From assembly GCF_001866135.1 (NCBI RefSeq), contig NZ_MODW01000007.1, positions 1 to 64,000 of the forward strand: a DNA stretch of 64,000 bases. The letters are read 5' to 3'. Of this stretch, positions 39,326 through 47,458 are shown piece after piece. The stretch comes from Microbacterium sp. LCT-H2 (GTDB lineage Bacteria > Actinomycetota > Actinomycetes > Actinomycetales > Microbacteriaceae). The notes under the pieces are model-generated. The model did not search any database and was not told the origin of the DNA. It saw only the letters and a program-made list of their open reading frames with translations. Numbering within the stretch: the first letter of the stretch is position 1; each line of letters opens with the position of its first letter. Made by a program: the position numbers and the translations under genes.

Positions 39326-40717
39326 TCAGCGACGACCGAGCTGCGTGGTGATCTCGGTCACCTGGTTGTAGATGGAGCGACGCTCTTTCATGAGCTCGCT
39401 GATCTTCTTGTAGGCATACATGACCGTCGTGTGGTCGCGGTTGCCGAAGAGCTGGCCGATCTTCGGGAGGGAGAGGCTGGTCCGTTCACGACAGAGGTAC
39501 ATGGCGATCTGCCGGGCGGTGGCGATCTGCTGCGAGCGGCTGGAGCCGTACAGATCGTCGACGGTGAGCTTGAAGTACTGTGCGGTCGCCGTGATGATGT
39601 CGGTCGGCGAGATGATGTTGTCCTCGGCCGTGTCGATGATGTCCCGCAGGACGGTCTGGGCGAGGGAGATGTCGAGGGCCGAACGGTTCAGGCTCGCGAA
39701 CGCCGACACCCGGATGAGTGCTCCCTCCAGCTCGCGGATGTTCGAGGACACGACCGTGGCGATGTACTCGAGCACCTCGTCGGGGATGTGGAGAGCCTCG
39801 CTCTGCGCCTTCTTCCGCAGGATGGCGATACGCGTCTCGAGATCGGGTGCCTGCACGTCGGTGATGAGGCCCCACTCGAATCGGCTGCGCATGCGGTCCT
39901 CGAAGCCCGTGAGGTGCTTCGGCGCGACATCGCTGGTGATCACGACCTGCTTGTTGTGATCGTGCAGCGTGTTGAACGTGTGGAAGAACGCCTCCTGCGT
40001 CTCCGCACGCCCCTGGAGGAACTGGATGTCGTCGATGAGGAGGATGTCCACCTCGCGGTACCGGGCTTGGAAGGCGGCGCCGCGGTTGTTGGCGATGGAG
40101 TTGATGAAGTCGTTCGTGAACTCCTCGCTGGAGACGTAGCGCACCTTGACTCCGGCGTAGAGGGACTGCGCGTAGTCGCCGATGGCGTGCAGGAGGTGGG
40201 TCTTGCCCAGTCCGGAGTCGCCGTAGATGAAGAGCGGGTTGTAGGCCTTGGCCGGCGCCTCGGCGACGGCCACCGCGGCCGCGTGGGCGAAGCGGTTGGA
40301 CTGGCCGATGACGAAGTTGTCGAAGGTGTACTTCGGGTTGAGGCGGGACTCGTGGCGTAGCGCCGTCGGCTGCTCCATCGGCGACTCGGCGCGCACCGGA
40401 TCCTGCCGACCGTAGTCCGCCACGGCGATCGGAGCGGTGGGCTGATCGGCGAGCTCGTGGTTGACGACCACCCGATACGACGTCACTTCCTCGCCGACAT
40501 GAGCGAGGGCCTCCATGATGGGCAGGCGCAGACGCTTGTTGATCTGCGCCGCGGTGAGGTCGTTCGGCACCTCCAGGTACAGCGTCGCCGACATCACCCC
40601 GGCCGGCACCGCGAGGCTCAGGAAGCCCTGAAGCTGCGGGGTGACCCGATCGTCGGATTCCAGCAGCTCCTGCACCGTGGTCCAGATCGGGACATCGGGC
40701 TGGGCTGGTGAGGACAT
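39326..40717 (-). CDS. dnaA: Chromosomal replication initiator DnaA
   Basis: The 463-residue AAA+ protein has an N-terminal domain I and a variable linker. The ATPase domain shows Walker A (GDSGLGKTHLLHAIG), Walker B (DILLIDDIQFLQ) and arginine-finger region (RFEWGLITDVQ). The domain IV helix-turn-helix ends RDHTTVMYAYKKI. DnaA-ATP binds boxes at oriC and unwinds DNA. Boxes in the promoter region suggest self-repression. It lies to the right of oriC and is read toward it. Confidence 0.98.
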   Translation of the reverse strand: MSSPAQPDVPIWTTVQELLESDDRVTPQLQGFLSLAVPAGVMSATLYLEVPNDLTAAQINKRLRLPIMEALAHVGEEVTSYRVVVNHELADQPTAPIAVADYGRQDPVRAESPMEQPTALRHESRLNPKYTFDNFVIGQSNRFAHAAAVAVAEAPAKAYNPLFIYGDSGLGKTHLLHAIGDYAQSLYAGVKVRYVSSEEFTNDFINSIANNRGAAFQARYREVDILLIDDIQFLQGRAETQEAFFHTFNTLHDHNKQVVITSDVAPKHLTGFEDRMRSRFEWGLITDVQAPDLETRIAILRKKAQSEALHIPDEVLEYIATVVSSNIRELEGALIRVSAFASLNRSALDISLAQTVLRDIIDTAEDNIISPTDIITATAQYFKLTVDDLYGSSRSQQIATARQIAMYLCRERTSLSLPKIGQLFGNRDHTTVMYAYKKISELMKERRSIYNQVTEITTQLGRR

Positions 40718-40765
40718 GGTGCTCCGGACGACGGATCGGGAAGGGGAGCGCGGGAGGGGCTGCCC

Positions 40766-40874
40766 TGTGGATAACTACGGATGCCCACGCTAGTCATCGG
40801 CGTCGGGAACGGCAACCTGCCGCAGAGAATCAGGTCGTGTGGCGGTTCGGTCGATTGCTCGGGGTTGTGGATAG
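40766..40874. promoter_or_regulatory. DnaA boxes in the dnaA 5' region
   Basis: TGTGGATAA (40766-40774) lies just downstream of the predicted dnaA start point, and TGTGGATAG (40866-40874) about 50 bases upstream of the -35. Their placement around the promoter fits autoregulation by DnaA. Confidence 0.7.
40787..40815 (-). promoter_or_regulatory. dnaA promoter
   Basis: On the minus strand TTGCCG (40810-40815), a 17-base spacer and TAGCGT (40787-40792) match the actinobacterial sigma-70-type pattern. The predicted 5' leader of dnaA is about 65 bases and contains one DnaA box. Confidence 0.7.
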
Positions 40875-40902
40875 CTCCTGTGTGGAGGGGAGCCGGGCGC
40901 CG

Positions 40903-41517
40903 TCAGTCGGCGTCGTATACGCAGCTGACCGTGCCGGAGTCCGAGGTCTCCTCGACGACCAGGTCATCGTTCCAGTAGATCCTGCAACCCACCGTCTGAT
41001 CCTTGCTGTCGCTCGGGGCCGTGATCGTGATCCAGGTGGACGACTCCGAGGTGGTGTACTGCGCGTTTCCCACAGCCGGCCAGGGAAGCGTCCTGGTCTC
41101 GGCGTCGCTGCTGAACGTGGCGGTGACCCCGGACTGCGGTCCTGTTCCCTCGAGGAAGACCTTGTTCTGCGGCGGCGACCAGAGTCCGAGCAGGAAGACG
41201 ACCAGCAGGACGAGGGCGAGGACGAGCGCGGCGAGGGCAGCTGCCAACCCGAGACCTGCCGTGCGGCGCTCGTCCGAAGGAGCGCGGCGCGCTCGGCGGG
41301 CGAGGACGACTCCGCCGATCGCGGCTGCCGCGCCGAGGACGAAGGCGGGGATCAGCCAGGGGTTCTGGAGGGCGTAGTACGGAACGGCGAGGGCGACCAG
41401 GAGGATCAGGGAGACAGCGCCGGTGGCGATCGCCGCGGTGGAGAGCGCACCTGATGCTCCGCCGTCACGGGCGGGCTCGGAACCGGAGTCGGAGGAGGGG
41501 GTCTGCTGATCGGTCAT
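40903..41517 (-). CDS. Membrane protein of 204 residues between dnaA and rpmH
   Basis: The start at ATG 41517 follows GAGAGGC. The product has a Ser/Gly-rich acidic N-terminus (about 1-28) and three hydrophobic helices (about 30-50, 55-75 and 88-112). A C-terminal extracellular domain follows, with VTATFSSDAETRTLPW and two cysteines (GCRIYWND and GTVSCVYDAD), which may form a disulfide. The helix layout resembles DUF4190-like proteins but no family is certain. Its position between dnaA and rpmH, both conserved origin neighbours, is unusual. Confidence 0.75.
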   Translation of the reverse strand: MTDQQTPSSDSGSEPARDGGASGALSTAAIATGAVSLILLVALAVPYYALQNPWLIPAFVLGAAAAIGGVVLARRARRAPSDERRTAGLGLAAALAALVLALVLLVVFLLGLWSPPQNKVFLEGTGPQSGVTATFSSDAETRTLPWPAVGNAQYTTSESSTWITITAPSDSKDQTVGCRIYWNDDLVVEETSDSGTVSCVYDAD

Positions 41518-41628
41518 CTCGGCCTCTCGCTGGCATGGCATCTCGGCTCATCGGCGGTCGGATTAGCATATCGACGGCCGGATGGCGCCCTCGCACGCGG
41601 AGCGGCCCGGAACGGCCGTACGGTAGAT

Positions 41629-41657
41629 TTGCCCTGTGCGCCGCCAAGACGTACCCT
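41629..41657 (+). promoter_or_regulatory. rpmH: Candidate rpmH promoter
   Basis: TTGCCC (41629-41634), 17 bases and TACCCT (41652-41657) resemble the dnaA promoter on the other side. A second possible -35, TTGACT (41665-41670), is followed by weak CCCTAT/CTATGT sequences. Both would serve rpmH-rnpA. Confidence 0.55.
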
Positions 41658-41741
41658 TAATCGGTTGACTTATGCCTGTATGGCAGTTCCCTATGTCTCC
41701 GGTCGAAGTGAATCCGGTGGCAGCATTCCCGGAGTGATCTC

Positions 41742-41879
41742 ATGAGCAAGCGCACCTTCCAGCCCAACAACCGTCGTCGCGCCAAGAAGCACGGCTTCCG
41801 TGCCCGCATGCGCACCCGCGCCGGCCGTGCCATCCTCTCGGCACGCCGCGCGAAGGGCCGTACCGAGCTCTCCGCGTAA
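41742..41879 (+). CDS. rpmH: 50S ribosomal protein L34
   Basis: The 45-residue basic protein begins [19 protein letters not shown] and ends GRTELSA, a complete bL34. It is the first gene of the rpmH-rnpA-yidD-yidC-jag-rsmG operon on the right side of oriC. GGAGTGATCTC precedes ATG 41742. The stop is six bases from the rnpA start. Confidence 0.98.
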   Translation: MSKRTFQPNNRRRAKKHGFRARMRTRAGRAILSARRAKGRTELSA

Positions 41880-41885
41880 GCAGCT

Positions 41886-42236
41886 GTGCTCGCCCGCCCG
41901 TTCCGTTTGACCCGCGGGAGCGACTACCGACTGGTCGTTCGACGCGGATCGCGTTGTGGCGGGGCCCGCGTCCTCACCTCGATGCTGGCGACGGGTGAGA
42001 GCAGAGCAGCGCGTTTCGGTTTCATCATCAGCAAGCAGGTGGGTACCGCTGTGGTGCGAAACACCGTGCGCCGGCGCCTCAAAGCCGTCTGTGCGGAGGC
42101 GCTCCCGCGTGTTCCTCAGGGCACGGATGTCGTCATCCGTGCCCTTCCTGCGTCGGCGACCGCGTCGTACGCGGAACTCCGGAGTGACGTTCACCGCTGT
42201 CTGGCGCGGCTCGCGCCCGTCGAGGCCGCATCATGA
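41886..42236 (+). CDS. rnpA: Ribonuclease P protein component
   Basis: The 116-residue basic protein has the RNR-like motif VVRNTVRRRLKAV and FGFIISKQVGTA, the RNA-binding core of RNase P protein. It assists the RNase P RNA in trimming tRNA 5' ends. GTG at 41886 is the start; no better one is present. It overlaps yidD by four bases. Confidence 0.96.
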   Translation: MLARPFRLTRGSDYRLVVRRGSRCGGARVLTSMLATGESRAARFGFIISKQVGTAVVRNTVRRRLKAVCAEALPRVPQGTDVVIRALPASATASYAELRSDVHRCLARLAPVEAAS

Positions 42237-42583
42237 CCGCGTTGCCGGCGTCGTCGGTGGGCACGGGGGAGATGCACGGACGCGACGTGCTCCGAAGCAT
42301 CCCGCTCCTTCCGCGCAACGCCGTGCTGGCTTTCCTCGCGGGGTACCGCAAGGTGGTCTCGCCGATGTACGGAGACGTGTGTGCGTACTACCCCTCTTGT
42401 TCCGCCTACGCTGTAGGTGCGGTGCAGCAGCATGGCGCCGTGCGGGGGGCTCTGCTCTCGGCGTGGCGCATCCTCCGCTGCAATCCCTGGTCTCGCGGAG
42501 GCGTCGACGACGTCACACCGCATCGACACTTCCGCTACGACCTGACCGCTCACGGTTTCGTCGTCCCCTCCCGAAAGGACTGA
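42233..42583 (+). CDS. yidD: Membrane protein insertion efficiency factor YidD
   Basis: The 116-residue protein has the YidD signature: FLAGYRKVVSPMYGDVCAYY, PSCSAYAVGAV and LRCNPWSRGGVDDV, with the conserved cysteines. It has an amphipathic N-terminal helix and lies between rnpA and yidC, where it acts with YidC. It extends about 25 residues at the N-terminus beyond the core. Confidence 0.94.
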   Translation: MTALPASSVGTGEMHGRDVLRSIPLLPRNAVLAFLAGYRKVVSPMYGDVCAYYPSCSAYAVGAVQQHGAVRGALLSAWRILRCNPWSRGGVDDVTPHRHFRYDLTAHGFVVPSRKD

Positions 42584-42586
42584 TCG

Positions 42587-43657
42587 GTGGGTCTTGACCT
42601 TCTGTTCGCCAGTGCCACCCCCAGCCCGGAACCGGCATCCGGCGGATTCGATCTGCTCGGAACGATCCTGTGGCCGCTGAAGTGGATCGTCGAGCTCATC
42701 CTCGTCGCCTGGCATTGGCTGCTGACGGCCGTCGGTCTCCCTGCGGCTTCCGGCATCACCTGGGTCCTCTCGATCGTCGGACTCGTGATCGTGGTCCGCG
42801 CGGCGCTCATCCCGCTGTTCGTGAAGCAGATCAAGAGCCAGCGCAAGATGATGGAAATCGCTCCTGAACTGCGAAAAGTCCAGGAGAAGTACCGCGGCAA
42901 GAAGGACCAGCTCTCTCGTGAGGCGATGAGCCGCGAGACGATGGCGCTCTATAAGAAGCACGGCACGACGCCGATGTCGAGCTGCCTGCCGCTGCTCGTG
43001 CAGATGCCGATCTTCTTCTCGCTCTACAGCGTGCTGAGCGACGTCAGCAAGCACGCGACGCAAGGCATCGGCGGTGTCGGACTGCTGAGTGCCGAGCTCA
43101 CGCAGGAGTTCTACGACGCGAAGCTCTTCGGGGTGGCCTCGCTGCACGAGACCCTCGGAAACGCGATCGATGCTCAGAACGTCACGGCGATCATCATCCT
43201 GGTGACCCTGGTCGTCCTGATGATCGCGTCGCAGTTCTTCACGCAGCTGCAGATCATCTCGAAGAACCTGTCGCCGGAAGCCAAGACCGGCCAGGCCTAC
43301 CAGATGCAGAAGATCATGCTCTACGTGCTGCCGCTGGGCTTCATCTTCTCCGGTGTCTTCTTCCCGCTCGGCGTCGTCGTGTACTGGTTCATCTCCAACC
43401 TCTGGACCATGGGTCAGCAGTTCCTCGTGATCCGCGAGATGCCGACTCCGGGTTCCGAAGCGGCCAAGGCTCGCGAGGAGCGGCTCGCCCGCAAGGGCAA
43501 GGCGATCGACTCCTCCGGCAAGGTCGTTCCGATGGCTGCATACGAGGCCGAGCAGCAGCGTCTGCTCGAGGAGGCTGAGAAGGCGAAGGCGGCGGCGCCG
43601 AAGCGGCAGCAGCCGGTCGGCAAGAAGCGTGCGAAGAAGAAGGGGAACGCGTCATGA
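42587..43657 (+). CDS. yidC: Membrane protein insertase YidC
   Basis: The 356-residue protein has five membrane segments. The central family region includes VVRAALIPLFVKQIKSQRKM with the conserved groove Arg, and the Met-rich SCLPLLVQMPIFFSLYSVL. The C-terminus is strongly basic (GKKRAKKKGNAS) for ribosome contact. It inserts small membrane proteins. GTG 42587 starts four bases after yidD; the stop overlaps jag by four bases. Confidence 0.96.
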   Translation: MGLDLLFASATPSPEPASGGFDLLGTILWPLKWIVELILVAWHWLLTAVGLPAASGITWVLSIVGLVIVVRAALIPLFVKQIKSQRKMMEIAPELRKVQEKYRGKKDQLSREAMSRETMALYKKHGTTPMSSCLPLLVQMPIFFSLYSVLSDVSKHATQGIGGVGLLSAELTQEFYDAKLFGVASLHETLGNAIDAQNVTAIIILVTLVVLMIASQFFTQLQIISKNLSPEAKTGQAYQMQKIMLYVLPLGFIFSGVFFPLGVVVYWFISNLWTMGQQFLVIREMPTPGSEAAKAREERLARKGKAIDSSGKVVPMAAYEAEQQRLLEEAEKAKAAAPKRQQPVGKKRAKKKGNAS

Positions 43658-44145
43658 GCGAGGTCGTGACCGGGAGCGCAGAGCCCACTGTGGCGCAGCT
43701 CGAGAACGAGGGGGACGTCGCGGCGGACTACCTCGAGGAGCTGCTCGACATCGCCGACATCGACGGTGATCTGAACCTCGACGTCCGTCAGGGTCGTGCC
43801 TACGTTTCGGTCGAGGCCGAGGGCGATGGCCTCGCTCTGCTCTCCGCTCCGGACACTGTGCAGGCCCTGCAGGAGCTCACGCGTCTCGCCGTCCAGAACA
43901 AGACCGGCTCGTTCTCGCGTCTCATCCTCGACATCGGTGGTTCGCGTGACGCGCGCCGCCGCCAGCTCGTGACCCTGGTCGAGGCTGCAGCGGCCAAGCT
44001 CGATGAGGGTTCCTCGCAGGCGTCGCTGCCCGCGATGTCCAGCTACGAGCGCAAGTTGGTGCACGACATCGCTGCGGAGCGCGGGCTCGTCTCCGAATCG
44101 TACGGCGAGGGCGCGGACCGTCACACCGTCCTGCGCCGTCACTGA
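43654..44145 (+). CDS. jag: R3H/KH RNA-binding protein (Jag/KhpB-like)
   Basis: The 163-residue protein has a KH-like region (about 25-90) and a C-terminal R3H domain with SYERKLVHDIAAERGLVSESYGEG. The Jag-N domain seen in firmicutes is absent, as in other actinobacteria. Its gene follows yidC with a four-base overlap. It probably binds RNA and influences wall growth, by analogy to KhpB. Confidence 0.9.
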   Translation: MSEVVTGSAEPTVAQLENEGDVAADYLEELLDIADIDGDLNLDVRQGRAYVSVEAEGDGLALLSAPDTVQALQELTRLAVQNKTGSFSRLILDIGGSRDARRRQLVTLVEAAAAKLDEGSSQASLPAMSSYERKLVHDIAAERGLVSESYGEGADRHTVLRRH

Positions 44146-44169
44146 CGTACCGAAGGCGAGTGCTGGCGG

Positions 44170-44817
44170 GTGTCTGAGACGAGCGATTCTGGCGAGAAGA
44201 CCGTCGAGCAGGAGCCGACGGTCGCCGCCGACCTGTTCGGAGACCGCCTGGAGATCGCTCGGCGGTTTACGGACTCCCTCGCCCGTCAAGGGGAGGAGCG
44301 GGGCCTGATCGGACCGCTTGAGTTGCCCCGCTTGTGGACCCGTCACATCCTGAACAGCGCGATCGCCGCACCGCTCTTCCATGGTTCCGTGGCGGACATC
44401 GGGTCCGGTGCCGGACTGCCCGGTCTGGTGCTCGCCATCGCACGCCCCGACGTGTCTTGGACACTGGTGGAGCCTATGGAGCGTCGGATCACCTGGTTGA
44501 CGGAGCAGGTAAACGACCTCGGGCTCTCCAACGTCACCGTTCTCCGGGCGCGTGCGGAGGACGTCCGTGCGAAGGGTGCCTTCGACGTCGTCACGGCTCG
44601 TGCGGTGAGCGCACTGCGTACCTTGATCCCGCTGACGGCTCCGCTGGTGCGCGATGGTGGTGAACTCGCCCTCTTGAAGGGCATGAACGCCGCCAATGAG
44701 ATCGAGGCGGCGCGGAAGCAGATCGCGAAGTTCAAGCTCTCCGACGTTCGCGTCGAAGTTCTGGGTGAAGGACTGCTCCCGGAGACGACTCGGGTCGTCC
44801 GCGCCCGCGTACGCTGA
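44170..44817 (+). CDS. rsmG: 16S rRNA (guanine527-N7)-methyltransferase
   Basis: The 215-residue methyltransferase has the SAM site VADIGSGAGLPGLVLAI and later VTVLRARAEDV and VTARAVSALRTLIPL, as in RsmG (GidB). It methylates N7 of G527 in 16S rRNA; loss gives low-level streptomycin resistance. The frame is intact. The GTG start at 44170 has a weak ribosome site. It ends the rpmH operon, and the first parS site lies nine bases after its stop. Confidence 0.95.
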   Translation: MSETSDSGEKTVEQEPTVAADLFGDRLEIARRFTDSLARQGEERGLIGPLELPRLWTRHILNSAIAAPLFHGSVADIGSGAGLPGLVLAIARPDVSWTLVEPMERRITWLTEQVNDLGLSNVTVLRARAEDVRAKGAFDVVTARAVSALRTLIPLTAPLVRDGGELALLKGMNAANEIEAARKQIAKFKLSDVRVEVLGEGLLPETTRVVRARVR

Positions 44818-44826
44818 GACGTGCAC

Positions 44827-44840
44827 GTTTCACGTGAAAC
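44827..44840. promoter_or_regulatory. parS site 1
   Basis: GTTTCACGTGAAAC, a perfect palindrome and the conserved ParB-binding sequence, nine bases after the rsmG stop. Confidence 0.95.
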
Positions 44841-45092
44841 GCTCCGACCAAGGCTCGGTGCCGCCCTCGCGAGCGAAGCTCCTGGCTTCATCCTGAGGTG
44901 AACCGCGTGTCCGACCCTCTGAGTAGCGGCTAGGGCCGACGTGGAGCGCCCTTCCTCAGGGGGCGGTATAAGCCCCAGTCGGCGCCACGATGCTCCCCAT
45001 CCTCGCTGCCGACGTGGTGGAACGGGGATGACAGGCCCGTGAGGTCCTCCTGGCTGTGCCTGACTCCGTCCGGACGTCTCGCTCACACGGGT

Positions 45093-45106
45093 GTTTCACG
45101 TGAAAC
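45093..45106. promoter_or_regulatory. parS site 2
   Basis: Perfect GTTTCACGTGAAAC, 266 bases from site 1. Confidence 0.95.
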
Positions 45107-45343
45107 GTGAGTCGTCGTCGGTATCCGGTAGTGGACGTGTCTTCGGCGGGAGGCTGTGCGCACGATCGATAGACAGGGGCCAGGACCGCTCACTCCCGCG
45201 AGCTGGGTGCACGGAGAAACGCGCTGAACGTTTGTTGACCTACGGGGCGAGCTAAGGGGTGGGGGAGCGGAGGGCCCTCTTGGGGCTGGGCGCGTCGGTC
45301 GCCGCGGCTTCGCCATGTCGCGCCTCCGAGCCTCCAACGCGGT

Positions 45344-45357
45344 TGTTTCACGTGAAA
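45344..45357. promoter_or_regulatory. parS site 3
   Basis: Perfect GTTTCACGTGAAAC, 251 bases from site 2. Confidence 0.95.
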
Positions 45358-45849
45358 CGGCGAGGCGACGACAAGAGGAGAAGTGGTCCCGGCGGTACAC
45401 GGCCGCACGTGGGACTCGCCGTGACGGCGGTCGCGAGGCACGCTCTGCTTCGCGATCACCTCAGTACAACGGAGGTGAGAACCCTTTGCCTTATGGACAA
45501 GGCGCGGGACGCGTGTGCCTGAGGGCGCTGACCACGTTCCGTCAACCGCGGATGCAGGCGCTGACAGCAGCCCCGTCCGCCTGCGAGGTTGTCCCGGGCT
45601 TCTTTCGGTCGATGCGCGGGTGGTTGGAGTGCTGTCCGCACGGCGTTCCCGACTCTGGCGCAATGCGGTAGCTCTGTGTTGACACTGCTGTCGGCGGTCT
45701 GGACATGGGCGTCCCGCCGTCTGACGAGCTGGGCTGTCGAAACCCGGCGCGACCATCGCTGTGCAGTATCGCGAGAGCACGTGGTCGCGCCAGCTGAAAC
45801 GCTGTGGCGGGTCGAGCTTCGAACATACGGGGAGCGATGCGGCGCGGGC

Positions 45850-45863
45850 GTTTCACGTGAAAC
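45850..45863. promoter_or_regulatory. parS site 4
   Basis: Perfect GTTTCACGTGAAAC, 506 bases from site 3. Confidence 0.95.
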
Positions 45864-46387
45864 GGTCTACCGCGTCGCGCCTGAGGTCGCGCACGCTGAT
45901 TGTGCTCAGAGACGAGAGAGGAGGGGCATCGGGGCGCCGGGTACATGGTTGTTCGTTGCCACAGGCCAGCGCACTTCATGTATGCACTCCGGGCGAGAGC
46001 AGACAACACGAGAGATGACGTTGGGGAAGGGTGCCGGCCGGCTCAAAGGTCGACGCCCGGGGTGGGCCGTCCGCGGACCGTCCGCACGGCTACCGTAGGG
46101 AGTCGGCAGCTCTGATGCGGGTGGCGAAGGGGCCGCGAAGTACGTCCGGGTCCCCGGAACCGACTGGGTGCGCGCTGCTCCCATCAGAACCCACGGTGGA
46201 GCGCTTCACTCGGAGTGCAGCGGATGGGAGGAGATGTCCCGACGAAGGGAGCGCGACGGGAAGGGCCCGCCATCGAGCGCACAGAAGGGCGACTGATGAG
46301 AGAGCGGCCATCATCGCCGCGAATCAGAGTGCTCTCTGAGCCGGTGCGCGTGGCGGAGCCAGGCAACCGGTTCGCACTTGGTCGCAC

Positions 46388-46401
46388 GTTTCACGTGAAA
46401 C
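46388..46401. promoter_or_regulatory. parS site 5
   Basis: Perfect GTTTCACGTGAAAC, 538 bases from site 4. Confidence 0.95.
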
Positions 46402-46534
46402 CAATGCCTCCCGGCTCCGACAGCCTGGTTACCGGCGCCCGTCTCTCAGGGGGAGGAGACGAGAGACCGCATCGCGGATGTAATCCGAGGTCGGTCGCTG
46501 CGATTAGAGTGGAACGCGGCCCCGAAAGGAGTGG

Positions 46535-47458
46535 ATGTTTCACGTGAAACAGTCCGAGAAGGCACCATCGAACGAATCGTTCGGGATGGACACCCCGCTC
46601 GCGCGGGAAATCGCGGATCTCTCCGCCCGGCGCCGCGCGCTGGAAGGGGTCTCTGTCGAGTTCAGTGGCGACACCCGCATCCTGACGGTGTCGAATCAGA
46701 AGGGCGGCGTGGGTAAGACCACTAGCGCCGTGAACATCGCATCCGCGCTGGCGGGTCTGGGAGCGAAGGTCCTCGTCATCGACCTCGATCCGCAGGGGAA
46801 CGCCTCCACTGCCCTCGGGGTGCCGCACAACGCCGACACCCCGAGTGTCTACGACGTCCTCATCGACGAGTTCCCCCTGGCGGAGATCGTTCAGCCCAGC
46901 CCCGAGAGTCCGAACCTCTTCTGTGCGCCGAGCACCATCCATCTCGCCGGCGCTGAGATCGAGCTCGTCGCGCAGGTCGCGCGGGAGCACCGCCTGCGCC
47001 GCGCTCTGGAGGACTACCTCGCAGACCATCCCGTGGACTTCGTCATCATCGACTGCCCTCCTTCCCTCGGGCTGCTCACGATCAACGCCTTCACCGCCGC
47101 GAACGAGGTGTTCATCCCGATCCAGTGCGAGTATTACGCTCTCGAGGGCCTGAGCCAGCTACTCGGTAGCATCCAGATGATCCAGAAGCACCTCAACCCG
47201 GGTCTGCATCTGTCGACGATCCTCCTCACGATGTTCGACGGACGGACGCGGCTGGCCCAGCAGGTGGCGGAAGAGGTGCGGTCCCACTTCCCCTCGCAGG
47301 TGCTGGACACCGTGATTCCGCGCTCCGTCCGTGTGTCGGAAGCCCCCAGTTTCGGCCAGACGGTCATCGCCTACGACGGTCAGTCCGCCGGGGCGATCGC
47401 GTACCGCGAGGCCGCCGTCGAGATCGCGTCGAGACAGACGCAGAGCAAGGAGAAATAA
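46535..47458 (+). CDS. parA: Chromosome partitioning ATPase ParA
   Basis: The 307-residue protein begins MFHVKQSEK, with parS inside the coding sequence. The deviant Walker A motif is QKGGVGKTTSAVNIA, followed by DLDPQGNASTALG and IIDCPPSLGLLT. ParA-ATP binds nucleoid DNA and moves ParB-parS complexes, and so the origins. AAAGGAG precedes ATG 46535. Its stop overlaps the parB start (TAATG). Confidence 0.96.
   Translation: MFHVKQSEKAPSNESFGMDTPLAREIADLSARRRALEGVSVEFSGDTRILTVSNQKGGVGKTTSAVNIASALAGLGAKVLVIDLDPQGNASTALGVPHNADTPSVYDVLIDEFPLAEIVQPSPESPNLFCAPSTIHLAGAEIELVAQVAREHRLRRALEDYLADHPVDFVIIDCPPSLGLLTINAFTAANEVFIPIQCEYYALEGLSQLLGSIQMIQKHLNPGLHLSTILLTMFDGRTRLAQQVAEEVRSHFPSQVLDTVIPRSVRVSEAPSFGQTVIAYDGQSAGAIAYREAAVEIASRQTQSKEK
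46536..46551. promoter_or_regulatory. parS site 6, overlapping the parA start codon
   Basis: The full 16-bp consensus TGTTTCACGTGAAACA starts at the second base of the parA ATG, so it encodes residues 2-5 (FHVK) of ParA. ParB bound here could repress parA or parAB. Confidence 0.95.

Larger units (their letters stand above)
44818..46534. other. Gene-free, parS-rich region of about 1.7 kb
   Basis: No convincing gene is present between rsmG and parA: the open frames lack ribosome sites, are Arg/Pro/Ser-rich, and several contain FHVK or SRET only because they cross parS. Five complete parS sites lie inside it and a sixth overlaps its right end. The base composition looks less GC-rich than the flanking genes by eye. 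The region acts at least as the chromosomal centromere; whether it has other content is unknown. Confidence 0.85.

Noticed and set aside
45190..45780. A 196-codon minus-strand frame in the parS region
   Set aside because: It has no ribosome site or domain, its composition is random, and FHVK appears only from crossing parS.
44818..46534. A CRISPR array suggested by the regular repeats
   Set aside because: The repeats are 14-16-bp parS palindromes with irregular spacing, and no cas genes are present.
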